A DNA stretch of 64,000 bases. Origin: Sphingopyxis sp. Its GTDB lineage: Bacteria > Pseudomonadota > Alphaproteobacteria > Sphingomonadales > Sphingomonadaceae. The position numbers and the translations under genes are program-made. Positions within the stretch are counted from its first letter, which is position 1. Every line of letters begins with the position of its first letter. The stretch covers positions 1 through 64,000 of the forward strand of contig JAEULK010000012.1 of NCBI GenBank assembly GCA_016793775.1. The letters are read 5' to 3'. Shown piece after piece: positions 42,526 to 53,407 of this stretch. Below the pieces are notes generated by a model. It made no database searches, was not told where the DNA came from, and saw nothing but the letters and a program-made list of their open reading frames with translations.

Positions 42526-43401
42526 ATGAAAATCGCCTTCATCGGACTCGGCAATATGGGTGGCGGCATGGCCGCGAACCTCGCAAAGGCGGGGCATGAG
42601 GTCCGCGCCTTCGACCTCAGCGAAGAGGCGCTTGCGCGCGCGGTCGAGGCCGGCTGCATAGCTGCCAAGGCTGCGAACTTTGCCGTTCATGGAGCGGATG
42701 CCGTGGTAACGATGTTGCCAGCCGGAAAGCATGTCACCCAAGTATATGAAGAGTCGGTGTTTGGGACGGCGGAACCGGGGACCCTTCTACTCGACTGCTC
42801 TACGATCGACGTTGAAACGGCTCGGATCAATGTTGCGAATGCCGCTTCATATGATCTCGTCGCCGTCGACGCGCCGGTGTCGGGCGGCATCGCCGCCGCC
42901 AATGCGGGCACCTTGACCTTCATGGTCGGCGGCACCGACGAGGGCTTCGCCCGCGCCGAACCGATCCTCGCCGCGATGGGCAAGGCGGTGATCCACGCCG
43001 GCGACGCGGGCGCGGGGCAGGGCGCGAAGATCTGCAACAACATGCTGCTCGGCGCCTCGATGATCGCGACCTGCGAAACGCTCGCGCTCGCGCAGAAACT
43101 CGGGCTTGACCCGCAAAAATTCTTCGACATCGCCAGCGTGTCGTCGGGGCAATGCTGGTCGCTGACCAGCTATGCGCCGCTGCCCGGCGTCGGTCCGGTC
43201 ACCCCCGCCGACAATGGCTATGCCGGCGGGTTCGCCGCGGCGCTGATGCTCAAGGACCTCCGCCTCGCGATGGAGGCGGCGGCGAGCGTCGACGCCGACG
43301 TGCCGATGGGGTCGAAGGCGCGTGAGCTGTATGAGGCGTTCGTCGAGGCCGACAAGGACGGGCGCGACTTTTCGGCGATCATCCAGACGCTGCAGAAATA
43401 A
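42526..43401 (+). CDS. mmsB: 3-hydroxyisobutyrate dehydrogenase
   Basis: 291 residues. The N-terminal NAD motif is FIGLGNMGGGMAANLAKAG, the substrate loop APVSGGIAAANAGTLTFMVGG, and the catalytic lysine is in GAGQGAKICNNMLLGASM. It oxidises 3-hydroxyisobutyrate to methylmalonate semialdehyde for MmsA. The region from about 42655 to 42855 is unusual in base use: I count 100 G+C in 180 (42661-42840) and 34 of 60 codons ending in G/C, against 18 of 20 in 42901-42960. The reading frame and motifs are intact, so it looks like a recombined allele segment, not a broken gene. Confidence 0.95.
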   Translation: MKIAFIGLGNMGGGMAANLAKAGHEVRAFDLSEEALARAVEAGCIAAKAANFAVHGADAVVTMLPAGKHVTQVYEESVFGTAEPGTLLLDCSTIDVETARINVANAASYDLVAVDAPVSGGIAAANAGTLTFMVGGTDEGFARAEPILAAMGKAVIHAGDAGAGQGAKICNNMLLGASMIATCETLALAQKLGLDPQKFFDIASVSSGQCWSLTSYAPLPGVGPVTPADNGYAGGFAAALMLKDLRLAMEAAASVDADVPMGSKARELYEAFVEADKDGRDFSAIIQTLQK

Positions 43402-43404
43402 TCG

Positions 43405-43495
43405 TTGCCCTCGCGAAGGCGGGGGCCGTCATCGGTTTGTACAGCGTCGCCGATTAAGATGGCCAGCGGCCCCCGCCTCCGCGGGGGCGACGTTC
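43405..43495. repeat. REP-like inverted repeat after mmsB
   Basis: Arms TCGCGAAGGCGGGGGCCG (43411-43428) and GGCCCCCGCCTCCGCGGGG face each other with a 30-base centre. It is similar in core (CGAAGGCGGGG) to the outer arms at 35251-35266. It sits between the converging mmsB and small exported protein genes and may terminate both. Confidence 0.6.
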
Positions 43496-43497
43496 TT

Positions 43498-43734
43498 TCA
43501 ATAGAAATCCGCGGTCTCGCCGCCGTCCTTCCGCTCGCCCCGATGGACCTGCGTCGGCGCCTCGCGATCGCCGGTGCGAACCTCCAGCCGCCCGTCGACC
43601 CGCCGCACCTCGGCCGGCGCGATGATCCGCGCCCGCGCGGTGCCCACCGCGCTCGCCTGCGGCGCCGCGACCGGCGCCGAGGCGGCGGTGCTTCCGGTGA
43701 GCAGCAGGAGGGCGAGCAGCGACATGGCGTTCAT
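43498..43734 (-). CDS. Small exported protein, function unknown
   Basis: 78 residues. An N-terminal signal peptide (MSLLALLLLTGSTAASAP) is followed by a short basic domain with ARIIAPAEVRRVDGRLEVRTGDREAPTQ. There are no cysteines or catalytic motifs. Starts at 43734 or 43725 are possible. No family recognised; similar little exported proteins of unknown role are common in sphingomonads. Support is the good signal peptide and lack of competing genes. Confidence 0.6.
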   Translation of the reverse strand: MNAMSLLALLLLTGSTAASAPVAAPQASAVGTARARIIAPAEVRRVDGRLEVRTGDREAPTQVHRGERKDGGETADFY

Positions 43735-43877
43735 GCTCTGCCCTAACGGCAGCGGTTGCCACGGCTTTAACCTTGAATCGCCCCGCAGAGACCGCCGCGT
43801 CGCAGGGCATCGTCAAAAACAAGGCCGCCCGCCCCGTGATGGGACAGGCGGCCTGCTGTTTCTTGCCGAGATGCGGC

Positions 43878-45911
43878 TTAGAACCCGCTCTTCGCCTCGG
43901 CCTTTTCCTTGAGCAAAGGCGCGACGGCAAAGCCGTGCTTCTCCAGCGCCGCGACGATCTTGTCGGTGCCCTCCAGCCCCGCCCAGAACATCGGGCCGCC
44001 GCGATAGACCGGCCAGCCATAGCCATAGATCCACACGACATCGATGTCCGACGCGCGCTGTGCCTTGCCTTCGGCGAGGATCAGCGCGCCTTCGTTGACC
44101 ATCGGATACAGCGTGCGCTCGATGATCTCCTGATCGCTGATCTCGCGCTTCGCCTTGTTCGACTGCTGGCGGAAGTCCTCGATGATTTCGGCGACTTCGG
44201 CGCTGGGCGACGGATTGCGCTTCTCGTCATAGTCGTAAAAGCCCTTGCCGGTCTTCTGCCCCCAGCGCCCCTTGGCGGCGAGCGCGTCGCGGATGCTTTC
44301 GATGCGCGTCGGGTCGCGGTGCCAGCCGATATCGACGCCGGCGAGGTCGCTCATCTGGAACGGGCCCATCGGCATGCCGAAATCGACATGGACCTTGTCG
44401 ATCTGCTGCGGCGTCGCGCCTTCCATGAGGAGGTTCATCGCCTCGACCTGGCGCGGCTTCAGCATGCGGTTGCCGATGAAGCCGTCGCACACGCCCGCGA
44501 CGACCGCCACCTTGCCGATCTTCTTGCCGATCGCCATCGCGGTCGCCAGCGCATCGGGCGCGGTCTTCTCGCCGCGCACGACTTCGAGCAGCTTCATCAC
44601 ATTGGCGGGCGAGAAGAAGTGCATGCCGAGCACGTCGCCGGGGCGGCTCGTCGCGGTCGCGATCTCGTCGATGTCGAGATAGGAGGTGTTCGACGCGAGG
44701 ATCGCGCCGGGCTTGGCGATCGTGTCGAGCTTCGCGAAGATTTCCTTCTTCACGTCCATATTCTCATAGACCGCCTCGATGATCAGGTCGCAGTCGGCCA
44801 GATCCTCGATGTTGAGCGTCGGCGTCAGGATGCCCATCATCTGCTCGACCTGCTCGGGTTTGAAGCGCCCCTTGGCGGCGCTCGCCTCATAATTCTTGCG
44901 GATCACCCCGGTGCCGCGGTCGAGCGCCTCCTGCTGCATCTCGACGATGGTGACGGGGATGCCCTTCTGGAGGAAGTTCATGCTGATGCCGCCGCCCATC
45001 GTGCCGGCGCCGATCACGCCGACCTTTTTCACGTCGCGCAGCGCGATGTCCTTGGGCAGCCCGTCGATCTTCGCGGCCTGGCGCTCGGCGAAGAAGATGT
45101 GGCGCTGCGCCGCCGACTGGCTGCCGAACATCAGCTTCATGAATTCCTGCCGCTCGAAGGCGAGGCCCTCGTCGAAGGGCAGCCGCGTCGCCGCCTCGAC
45201 GCAGGCGAGGTTGGCATAGGGCGCGTCGAACCCGCGCCACTTTTTGGCGTTGGCGGTCTTGAGCTGCTCGATGATGCCCACGTCGCCGAACACCGGGCGT
45301 TCGCGTGTCGGGCGCGGGCCGTCGGCGATCTTCGCGCGCGCAAAGGCGATCGCGTCGGCGGCAAGGCTGCCCTCGCCCGCGAGCGCGTCGACGAGGCCGA
45401 GGTCCTTGGCTTTCGATGCGGGCAGCGGATCGCCGGACGACACCATCGTCGCCGCGGCTTCGACGCCCACGACGCGCGGCAGGCGCTGGGTGCCGCCGGC
45501 GCCGGGCAGCAGGCCGAGCTTGACCTCGGGCACGCCGAGCTTCGCCGACGGGACGGCAACGCGGTAATGGCAGACGAGCGCGGTTTCGAGTCCGCCGCCG
45601 AGCGCCGTGCCGTGGATCGCGGCGACGACGGGTTTGGTCGCTTGCTCGATGCTGCCCAGCACCGCGTTGAAGTCGGGGCCGCGCGGGGCCTTGCCGAATT
45701 CGCTGATGTCGGCGCCGGCGATGAAGGTGCTGCCGTCGCAGCGCAGCACGATCGCCTCGACGCTGTCGTCGGCGAGCGCGGTCGCGAAATGATTGGCGAG
45801 GCCCTCGCGGACGTGCCAGCTCAGCGCGTTGACCGGCGGGTTGTTGACGACGACGACGGCGACATTGCCGTCCTTTTCCAGCGTGACGCTGTTCGGGGTT
45901 TCTTCGGACAT
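43878..45911 (-). CDS. Enoyl-CoA hydratase/3-hydroxyacyl-CoA dehydrogenase fusion (FadB-like)
   Basis: 677 residues. The N-terminal 190 residues are a crotonase ([48 protein letters not shown]). The 3-hydroxyacyl-CoA dehydrogenase starts near 300 with [19 protein letters not shown] and has [15 protein letters not shown], and a C-terminal half-domain follows. It is shorter than E. coli FadB and resembles the monomeric peroxisomal MFE1-type enzymes. It does the hydration and oxidation steps of beta-oxidation; no thiolase gene lies adjacent. Single-gene unit, preceded by a REP element at 45934-46008. Confidence 0.93.
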   Translation of the reverse strand: MSEETPNSVTLEKDGNVAVVVVNNPPVNALSWHVREGLANHFATALADDSVEAIVLRCDGSTFIAGADISEFGKAPRGPDFNAVLGSIEQATKPVVAAIHGTALGGGLETALVCHYRVAVPSAKLGVPEVKLGLLPGAGGTQRLPRVVGVEAAATMVSSGDPLPASKAKDLGLVDALAGEGSLAADAIAFARAKIADGPRPTRERPVFGDVGIIEQLKTANAKKWRGFDAPYANLACVEAATRLPFDEGLAFERQEFMKLMFGSQSAAQRHIFFAERQAAKIDGLPKDIALRDVKKVGVIGAGTMGGGISMNFLQKGIPVTIVEMQQEALDRGTGVIRKNYEASAAKGRFKPEQVEQMMGILTPTLNIEDLADCDLIIEAVYENMDVKKEIFAKLDTIAKPGAILASNTSYLDIDEIATATSRPGDVLGMHFFSPANVMKLLEVVRGEKTAPDALATAMAIGKKIGKVAVVAGVCDGFIGNRMLKPRQVEAMNLLMEGATPQQIDKVHVDFGMPMGPFQMSDLAGVDIGWHRDPTRIESIRDALAAKGRWGQKTGKGFYDYDEKRNPSPSAEVAEIIEDFRQQSNKAKREISDQEIIERTLYPMVNEGALILAEGKAQRASDIDVVWIYGYGWPVYRGGPMFWAGLEGTDKIVAALEKHGFAVAPLLKEKAEAKSGF

Positions 45912-45933
45912 TTCAGGCTCCTTAAATCTCTTT

Positions 45934-46008
45934 CCGTTCGCTTCGAGCGAAGTCGAGAAGCGTCTTGCGCTGGGCTCGGCGTGTCTCGACTTCGCTCGAC
46001 ACGAACGG
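45934..46008. repeat. REP-type inverted repeat (TCGACTTCGCTCGA family), copy 1
   Basis: Arms at 45934-45958 and 45984-46008 are 25 bases each with two mismatches; the core is TTCGAGCGAAGTCGAGA and its complement. Copies 2 and 3 are at 51924-51992 and about 59837-59910. It lies between tandem minus-strand genes. Confidence 0.75.
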
Positions 46009-46024
46009 AGGTTGGGTTAGCGTC

Positions 46025-47227
46025 TCAATCGTCGAGCGCGGCGTGGATCAGAGTCTTGACCTCGCGCCGCACGGGATAGGTGGAGGAGGGCATCAGCTGG
46101 GTCATGAAGACCATGCAGATTTGCTCGACCGGATCGACGAAGAAACCGGTCGAGAACATGCCGCCCCAATAATAATCGCCGGCCGATCCGGGGGTCAGCG
46201 TCTGCGCCGGCTGCTCGGTCACCGCGAAGCCGAGTCCGAAGCCGACCCCGGCATTTTCGGCTTCGGAAAAGATGCCGACGCTATGCTGGACGAGGTCGCC
46301 GCCTCCGCCGAGATGGTTCGCCGTCATCAGCGCCAGCGTCTTGCGGCTGACGATCCGCACGCCGTCCAGTTGCCCGCCGCCGAGCAGCATCAGGCAGAAG
46401 CGATGATAATCGGCGAGTGTCGAGACCAGTCCGCCGCCGCCCGAATGCAGCGTGCGGTTCTTGGCCCAGCGGCTCGTGGCACCATTGTCGAAGATCTTCA
46501 TCTTCGCCTGCGGGTCGAACATATAGCAATCGGTCAGCCGGCGCTGCTGGTCGGCGGGCACCTTGAACCCGGTATCGACCATGGCGAGCGGACCGAAGAT
46601 GCGCTCCTGCAGGACCTCGGCAAAGGGTTTGCCTTCGATGCGTTCGATGACCGCGCCGAGCACGTCGGTCGCCATCGAATAATTCCAGTGCGCGCCGGGG
46701 TCGAACTGCAGCGGGATTTTCGCCAGGCCTTCGATGAAGCCGTCCATCGTATAATCGGCGTCGAAATCGTCGATCCGCGCCTTGCGATAGGCGGCATCGA
46801 CGGGGGTGCGCTCCTGGAAGCCATAGGTCAGGCCCGCGGTGTGGCGCAGCAGGTCGACCATGCGGATCGGTTGCGATGGCGGACGCGTGACGAAGGGGAT
46901 GTTGCCGCCTCCCGCGACGAAGACGCCGGTGTCCTTGAACTCTGGGCAAAATCTGGTGAGCGGATCGCCGAGCGCGACCTTGCCCTCCTCGACCAGCATC
47001 ATGAAGGCGATGCTGGTGATCGGCTTGGTCATGCTCGCGATGCGGAAGATCGCATCCTCTTTCAGCGCCTCGCCGGGGCGTCCCTCGCCGACGACCGACT
47101 GGTGCACCACCTCGCCGCGCCGCGACACGAGCGTGGCGGCGTGCGGCAGGCGGCCGGGGCCGACATATTTGGCCTGCAGAAAGGCTGGGATGCGGTCGAG
47201 CCGCGCCTTGTCGAAACCCTCACTCAC
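46025..47227 (-). CDS. Serine beta-lactamase-like hydrolase (family VIII esterase type)
   Basis: 400 residues of the beta-lactamase class C/PBP-like fold. The nucleophile motif is S65-M-T-K ([10 protein letters not shown]), the Tyr region [12 protein letters not shown], and a conserved [11 protein letters not shown] lies between. No signal peptide is visible, so it is cytoplasmic, which points to an esterase rather than antibiotic resistance. The GTG at 47227 overlaps the aldo/keto reductase stop as GTGA. It is the last gene of the minus-strand cluster starting at 53296. Ester substrate unknown. Confidence 0.88.
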   Translation of the reverse strand: MSEGFDKARLDRIPAFLQAKYVGPGRLPHAATLVSRRGEVVHQSVVGEGRPGEALKEDAIFRIASMTKPITSIAFMMLVEEGKVALGDPLTRFCPEFKDTGVFVAGGGNIPFVTRPPSQPIRMVDLLRHTAGLTYGFQERTPVDAAYRKARIDDFDADYTMDGFIEGLAKIPLQFDPGAHWNYSMATDVLGAVIERIEGKPFAEVLQERIFGPLAMVDTGFKVPADQQRRLTDCYMFDPQAKMKIFDNGATSRWAKNRTLHSGGGGLVSTLADYHRFCLMLLGGGQLDGVRIVSRKTLALMTANHLGGGGDLVQHSVGIFSEAENAGVGFGLGFAVTEQPAQTLTPGSAGDYYWGGMFSTGFFVDPVEQICMVFMTQLMPSSTYPVRREVKTLIHAALDD

Positions 47228-48171
47228 GAAATACGAACCCCTTCGAGGATGGCGGCCGCCTCGGCGAGCAGCGCCGGGTCGATCGCCAGGTCGGCCGCCT
47301 TCGCAGTCTCGCGCAGCTGCTCGGGGCGGCTCGCGCCGACGATCGCGCTGGTGATGCCCGGCTGCGCGAGCACCCAGGCGATCGCAAGCTGCGCCATCGT
47401 ACAGCCCGCCTTGTCGGCGACCGGTTGCAGCGTCTGCACCGCTTCGAGCACCGGATCGGTCATATAGAGCTTCATGAACGCCGCATCGTCGCCCGCGGCG
47501 CGGGTGCCGGCGGGCGGCGCCGCGCCGGGGGCATATTTGCCGCTGAGCACGCCCATCGCGAGCGGCGACCAGACGATCTGGCCGATGCCGTTCGCGATAC
47601 TGATCGGGATCACCTTCGCCTCGGCGCGCCGATAGAGCAGGCTGTATTGCGGCTGGCTCGACACGAATTTGACGTGGGGCGGCGCGAGCGCGACCGCCGT
47701 CTCGATCTGCTCGGGCGACCATTCGGAAAAGCCGATCGCGCGCGCCTTGCCGCTGCGCACGACTTCGGACAGCGCTTCCATCGTCTCCTCGAGCGGGGTG
47801 TCGGGGTCGTAGCGGTGGCATTGGTAGAGGTCGACATAGTCGGTTCGGAGCCGCGCCAGGCTCGCGTCGATCTGCTTCGCGACCTGCGCGGCCGACAGCC
47901 CCTTGTCGGTGTCGGTCATCGGAAAGAAAAGCTTGGTTGCGAGCACGTAGGAGTCGCGCGCGCGGTCCTTCAGCACGTCGCCGAGGAAGCTTTCGGCGGC
48001 GCCGCGACCATAGATGTTCGACGTATCGATGAAGTTGATGCCGACATCGAAGGCCGCGTCGACGCAGGCGCGCCCGGCGCTGTCGTCGACCCCGACCCCA
48101 TAAGTGAGCCAGCTGCCCAGACAGATCGCCGAAACTTCGATCCCGCTGTCGCCAAGCTGCCGATACCGCAT
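47224..48171 (-). CDS. Aldo/keto reductase
   Basis: 315 residues, a TIM-barrel AKR. The catalytic tetrad is visible: D49 and Y54 in [12 protein letters not shown]80 in YVLATKLFF, and H119 in [11 protein letters not shown]. The NADPH site [16 protein letters not shown] and, later, [11 protein letters not shown] completes it. It is of the voltage-gated K+ channel beta-subunit-like branch (AKR6/12 type). Substrate not predictable. Followed by the esterase gene with a GTGA overlap and preceded by an SDR gene 11 bases away. Confidence 0.92.
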   Translation of the reverse strand: MRYRQLGDSGIEVSAICLGSWLTYGVGVDDSAGRACVDAAFDVGINFIDTSNIYGRGAAESFLGDVLKDRARDSYVLATKLFFPMTDTDKGLSAAQVAKQIDASLARLRTDYVDLYQCHRYDPDTPLEETMEALSEVVRSGKARAIGFSEWSPEQIETAVALAPPHVKFVSSQPQYSLLYRRAEAKVIPISIANGIGQIVWSPLAMGVLSGKYAPGAAPPAGTRAAGDDAAFMKLYMTDPVLEAVQTLQPVADKAGCTMAQLAIAWVLAQPGITSAIVGASRPEQLRETAKAADLAIDPALLAEAAAILEGVRIS

Positions 48172-48182
48172 GTCGTCTCTCC

Positions 48183-48986
48183 TCAGTGCGAGGTCTGGCC
48201 CAAGAGCTGGCGCGTCACCGGGTGCGAGCTGGTGAGCCCGCCGTCGACCGCGATCGCCTGTCCGTTGACATAGCTCGCCTGGTCGCTGGCGAGGAACAGC
48301 GCGACATTGGCGAGCTCCTCGGGCTGCGCCGCGCGCTTCAGCGGATTGAGTTGCCCCAGCTTGTGCGTGACCTCCTTGGCCTTGGCATAGTCGAAGGTCG
48401 GCTTGGTCATGCCGGTCTCGGTCAGCCCCGGACAGATGGCGTTGACGCGCACGCCGCTGGTGGTCAGCTGCTGCGCGGCGGTCTTGGCGAGGTTGATGAC
48501 GCCCGCCTTCGACGCGGAGTAAGCGCCCGGACCCGCGCCCGAATTGATCCCCGCGACGCTGGCGGTGAGAACGATCGCCCCGCCGCGGCCCTGATCGACC
48601 ATCGCCTTGCCGGCATGCTTCACCATCAGCGCGGGGCCGATCAGGTTGACGCGCAGCGTCTCGGCCCAGGCGGCGGGGTCGAAGTCGAAGATGCCGCCCA
48701 TGTCGCCGATGATCCCGGCGTTGGCGAAGGCGATATCGAGCGCGCCATAGCTGTCCTGCGCGGTCGCGACGAGTTTCGCGACATCGCCTTCGACGCCCGC
48801 GTCGATTTCCAGCGCCACGGCCTCGCCGCCCGCGTCCTGCACCGCCTTGGCGGTCTCGTGCACCGCGGCGGTCTTGTCGCCGAGCACCAGCTTCGCGCCC
48901 TCGGCGGCGAAGCGCAGCGCGCTCGCGCGGCCGATGCCCGATCCGGCCCCGGTGATGATCGCGACCTTGCCGTCCAATGCGCCCAT
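48183..48986 (-). CDS. SDR family NAD(P)-dependent oxidoreductase
   Basis: 267 residues with an intact SDR site: [46 protein letters not shown] (YxxxK), and the C-terminal [13 protein letters not shown]. An aspartate after strand 2 (VLGDKTA) favours NAD+. It lies in the cluster with the phosphotransferase/ACAD11-like pair and could oxidise a hydroxyacyl-CoA or alcohol. Two bases separate its start from the next SDR's stop. Confidence 0.9.
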   Translation of the reverse strand: MGALDGKVAIITGAGSGIGRASALRFAAEGAKLVLGDKTAAVHETAKAVQDAGGEAVALEIDAGVEGDVAKLVATAQDSYGALDIAFANAGIIGDMGGIFDFDPAAWAETLRVNLIGPALMVKHAGKAMVDQGRGGAIVLTASVAGINSGAGPGAYSASKAGVINLAKTAAQQLTTSGVRVNAICPGLTETGMTKPTFDYAKAKEVTHKLGQLNPLKRAAQPEELANVALFLASDQASYVNGQAIAVDGGLTSSHPVTRQLLGQTSH

Positions 48987-48987
48987 T

Positions 48988-49761
48988 TTATCCTCCGCTC
49001 GAAGTGTTGCCGCCGTCGATGACGATCGTCTGGCCGGTGGTGAAGCCGCCGGCGCGGCTGGCGAGGAACACCGCGGCCCCCGCGATTTCCTCGGGCTCGC
49101 CGATCCGGCGCAGCGACGAGCGCCGCGTCGAGACTTCCAGATTGTCGGGATTTTCCCACAGCGCCCGGGCGAAATCGGTCTTGATCAGCCCCGGCGCGAT
49201 GCAATTGACGCGCACGCCCTTGGGTCCGAATTCGTCGGCCAGGTTGCGCGCCATCTGCATGTCGGCGGCCTTGGAAATCGCATAGGCGCCGAGGATCGAC
49301 GAGCCTTTGAGACCGCCGATCGAGCTGATGATGGTGATCGACCCCTTGCCCGCCGCGAGCATCGCGGGCGCACACATATGCGCCAGCCAATGGTTCGACA
49401 GGATGTTATTCTCCATGATCTTGCGGAACTGGTCGTCGCTGATGCCCTCGGACGGCCCATAATAGGGGTTCGACGCGGCGTTGCAGACGAGCGCGGTAAT
49501 GGGGCCAAAGGCCGCCACCGTCTCGTCGACGAGGTTCTGCAAGCCTTCCTTCGACGAGATGTTGGCGGCGATGGCGACCGCGGTGCCTTCGCCATAGGCC
49601 CTATTGATCTCGGCGGCGACCGCGTCGCACGCGTCCTGCTTGCGGCTCGAAATCACCACCTTCGCGCCATGATAAGCCATGGCTTCGGCGATCGCCTTGC
49701 CGATGCCGCGCGACGATCCGGTGATCAGCGCGACCTGTCCCGTCATGTCGAACAGGTTCAT
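48988..49761 (-). CDS. SDR family oxidoreductase
   Basis: 257 residues. ITGSSRGIGKAIAEAM at the N-terminus with an Arg (SSRKQ) after strand 2 that favours NADP(H); NAASNPYYGP, ISSIGGLKG, GAYAISKAADMQ (YxxxK) and FTTGQTIVIDGG. It resembles peroxisomal DHRS4/2,4-dienoyl-CoA-like members. The start overlaps the stop of the phosphotransferase gene as ATGA, so a functional link to that enzyme is likely. Substrate unknown. Confidence 0.9.
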   Translation of the reverse strand: MNLFDMTGQVALITGSSRGIGKAIAEAMAYHGAKVVISSRKQDACDAVAAEINRAYGEGTAVAIAANISSKEGLQNLVDETVAAFGPITALVCNAASNPYYGPSEGISDDQFRKIMENNILSNHWLAHMCAPAMLAAGKGSITIISSIGGLKGSSILGAYAISKAADMQMARNLADEFGPKGVRVNCIAPGLIKTDFARALWENPDNLEVSTRRSSLRRIGEPEEIAGAAVFLASRAGGFTTGQTIVIDGGNTSSGG

Positions 49762-50825
49762 GCGCCGGCCTTCTTCGCGAAATCCCACGCCTTTTCGGCG
49801 AGCGGGCGGACGCGTTCGGACATGTCGCGCGCATGCTGCGACGAGGCGGTGCCGTCGATCACGCGCTTCTTGATCCCCTGGATGATCCCCGCGAGGCGGA
49901 AGAAGTTGTACGCGAAATACCAGTTCATGTCCGGCACGCCGGCGCGGCCGGTGGCCGCGCAGTAACGCTCGACCATCTCGTCCAATTCGGGAATGCCCAG
50001 CGCCTTGCGGTCGAGATCCTCGACCCCCGATCGCCCGCCATTCTCGGTGACCCACGCCATCGCGACATAAGTAAAGTCGGCGAGCGGATCGCCGAGCGTC
50101 GACAGCTCCCAGTCGAGCACCGCGAGCACTTGCGGCCGGTCCTTGGCAAAGATCATATTGTCGATGCGGTAATCGCCATGGACGACGCTGGTGCGCGTCT
50201 GCTCGGGCAAGGTCGCGGGCAGCCAGCTAATCAGCTGCTCCATCTCGTCCATCGTCTCGGTTTCGGACAGGCGATATTGTTTGGTCCAGCGATCGACCTG
50301 GCGGCCGAAATAATTGCCGGGCTTGCCAAAATCCGACAGGCCGGCGGCCTCGACATCGACGCTGTGCAGCGCGGCGAGCGTGTCGATCATCGCGTCGTAT
50401 GTCGCGCGGCGGTTCTCCGGCGTCGATCCCGGCATCGCGCCGTCCCAGATCGTCTGGCCATCGACCATGCCCATCACATAGAACCAGCTGCCGACGACGC
50501 TGTCGTCGGTGCACAGGCCATATTGGCGCGCGACGGGGAAGCCCGTCTTATACAGCCCCGCCTGCACCTTATATTCGCGGTCGACGGCGTGGGCCGAGGG
50601 CAGCAACGGACCATAGGGCTTGCGCCGCAGCACATAATTACCCGACGGCGCCGAAATCTTGTAGGTCGGGTTCGACTGGCCGCCGGAGAACTTGCCCTGC
50701 GTCAGCGGACCCTCGAAGCCCTCGACATGCGCTTCCATCCACGCGGTCAGCTTCGCCTCGTCGAGGACGTCGGCGCCCTCGGGGGCGACGGTGCCGCTAA
50801 AGGCCTTTTGCGCGTCGAGCGTCAT
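49758..50825 (-). CDS. Phosphotransferase, ACAD10/11 kinase-domain-like
   Basis: 355 residues of the aminoglycoside phosphotransferase-like kinase fold: GGQSNPTYKISAPSGNYVLRRKP (nucleotide-binding loop and Lys), catalytic VVHGDYRIDNMIF and the magnesium motif LAVLDWELSTLGDPLADF. This form is fused to an acyl-CoA dehydrogenase in animal ACAD10/11 and is separate in bacteria such as LvaA, which phosphorylates 4-hydroxyacyl-CoA. The ACAD11-like gene is two genes upstream here (52007-53296). A role in 4-hydroxyacid catabolism is a strong inference, not shown. Overlaps both neighbours as ATGA. Confidence 0.9.
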   Translation of the reverse strand: MTLDAQKAFSGTVAPEGADVLDEAKLTAWMEAHVEGFEGPLTQGKFSGGQSNPTYKISAPSGNYVLRRKPYGPLLPSAHAVDREYKVQAGLYKTGFPVARQYGLCTDDSVVGSWFYVMGMVDGQTIWDGAMPGSTPENRRATYDAMIDTLAALHSVDVEAAGLSDFGKPGNYFGRQVDRWTKQYRLSETETMDEMEQLISWLPATLPEQTRTSVVHGDYRIDNMIFAKDRPQVLAVLDWELSTLGDPLADFTYVAMAWVTENGGRSGVEDLDRKALGIPELDEMVERYCAATGRAGVPDMNWYFAYNFFRLAGIIQGIKKRVIDGTASSQHARDMSERVRPLAEKAWDFAKKAGA

Positions 50826-51913
50826 TGGTCGAACACGATCACCGACCGCGCGGCATCGCCTTTCTTCATCTTGTCGAAGCCGTCGTTGATCTGCGCGAGC
50901 GGGATGGTTTCGGCGACGATGCTGTCGAGGTCGAGCAGCCCGCGCAGGTAGAAATCGACGAGGCGCGGGATATCGACGGGGAAGCGATTGCCCCCCATGA
51001 TCGCGCCCTGCAATTTCTTGCCGCTGAGCAGGTCCATCGCGCTGAGGCCGACCTTTTCCGACAAGGGCATCATGCCGAGGATCGTCGCGGTGCCGCCGCG
51101 GCGCAGCGAGGCGACCGCGAGGCTGGCCGAGGCCGGACGGCCCACGGCCTCGATCGCATGGTCGACGCCGCCCTTCGAGAGTTCGAGGATCTGTTTCGCG
51201 GCATCGTCGGCGAGCGCGTCGACAACGTCGGTCGCGCCCAGCTTGATCGCCAAGGCGCGCTTTTCGGGAACCGGGTCGGCGGCGATGATGCGCCCCGCGC
51301 CGGCGATCTTCGCGGCGTTGATCGTGGCGAGGCCCACGCCGCCGCAGCCGACGACCGCGACCGTCTCGCCCGGGGTCACCTTGCACGCGTTGAAGATCGT
51401 CCCCGCGCCGGTGGTCACCGCGCAGCCGATGACCGCGGCGCGGTCGAGCGGCATGTCGGGGTCGATGCGCACGCACGCATGTTCGTGGACCAGCATCGTC
51501 TCGGCAAAGGCCGAAAGGTTGAGCATCTGGTTGACGATGCTGCCGTCGGGGCGCGTGATGCGCGGCGGCTGCCCCGGTGCGCGGCGGGTGTCGCCGCCCA
51601 TGCACAGCGACATGCGGCCGCTGACGCAGAATTCGCAATGGCCGCAGAAGGCGCTGAGGCAGGTGACGACCGCGTCGCCGACCTTGACCATGCGCACCTC
51701 GCTGCCGACCGCCTCGACGATCCCCGCCGCCTCATGTCCCGGAATCGCGGGCAGGGGGTGCGGATAGGTGCCTTCAATGAAATGCAGGTCCGAATGGCAC
51801 AGGCCGCACGCCGCGGTGCGGATGCGCACCTCGTGCGGGCCGCAATCGGCGATCTGGACGGTTTCGATCGACAGCGGCTGGCCGGCTTCGATCAGGATGG
51901 CGGCTTTGGTCAA
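50822..51913 (-). CDS. Zinc-dependent alcohol dehydrogenase (MDR family)
   Basis: 363 residues. The catalytic zinc site is GLCHSDLHFIEG with PGHEAAGIVEAVG, the structural zinc has the four cysteines of CGHCEFCVSGRMSLC, and the NAD domain has VGCGGVGLATINA. It is of the class III-like/aryl-alcohol group (long MDR). It probably oxidises a primary alcohol or a hydroxy-acid derivative. It overlaps the phosphotransferase gene as ATGA; upstream is a 93-base gap with a REP element. Confidence 0.92.
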   Translation of the reverse strand: MTKAAILIEAGQPLSIETVQIADCGPHEVRIRTAACGLCHSDLHFIEGTYPHPLPAIPGHEAAGIVEAVGSEVRMVKVGDAVVTCLSAFCGHCEFCVSGRMSLCMGGDTRRAPGQPPRITRPDGSIVNQMLNLSAFAETMLVHEHACVRIDPDMPLDRAAVIGCAVTTGAGTIFNACKVTPGETVAVVGCGGVGLATINAAKIAGAGRIIAADPVPEKRALAIKLGATDVVDALADDAAKQILELSKGGVDHAIEAVGRPASASLAVASLRRGGTATILGMMPLSEKVGLSAMDLLSGKKLQGAIMGGNRFPVDIPRLVDFYLRGLLDLDSIVAETIPLAQINDGFDKMKKGDAARSVIVFDQ

Positions 51914-51923
51914 TTTTCCATCT

Positions 51924-51992
51924 CCGTTCGGTTCGAGCGAAGTCGAGAACCGTTCTGTCCCAACGTGTCTCGACTTCGCTCGACACGAACGG
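51924..51992. repeat. REP-type inverted repeat (TCGACTTCGCTCGA family), copy 2
   Basis: Arms 51924-51948 and 51968-51992, same sequence family as 45934-46008, with core TTCGAGCGAAGTCGAGA. It occupies most of the gap between the ACAD11-like gene and the alcohol dehydrogenase gene, so it could attenuate expression of the downstream genes. Confidence 0.75.
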
Positions 51993-52006
51993 GTTTGGGA
52001 TATGCC

Positions 52007-53296
<1,290 letters not shown>

Positions 53297-53311
53297 CTGT
53301 GCATCCTTCCC

Positions 53312-53327
53312 TTTACGTTTACGTAAG
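53312..53327. promoter_or_regulatory. Candidate operator TTTACGTTTACGTAAG
   Basis: Sixteen bases upstream of the ACAD11-like gene, an imperfect palindrome. A 15-base window TTGACGCTTGCGTAA at 55836-55850 upstream of another acyl-CoA dehydrogenase matches it at 12 of 15 positions. I recall similar ACGTTTACGT sites for regulators of branched-chain and fatty acid use in proteobacteria (LiuR-like), but cannot check this here. No such regulator gene is in the window. Confidence 0.45.
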
Positions 53328-53407
53328 CCCATGGACCGATTCGGCCCCGCTTGCCAAGCCCTGCGGCCCGAAAATTACACCCTTTCGCCGCGCCGCGCAT
53401 TTTTCCG

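Noticed and set aside
43773..46079. A 768-codon plus-strand frame opposite the FadB-like gene
   Set aside because: Low-complexity translation with unusual composition; the minus-strand gene explains the openness.
46025..47227. Antibiotic-resistance beta-lactamase
   Set aside because: No signal peptide for export, and the context is lipid and alcohol metabolism; an esterase role is more likely.
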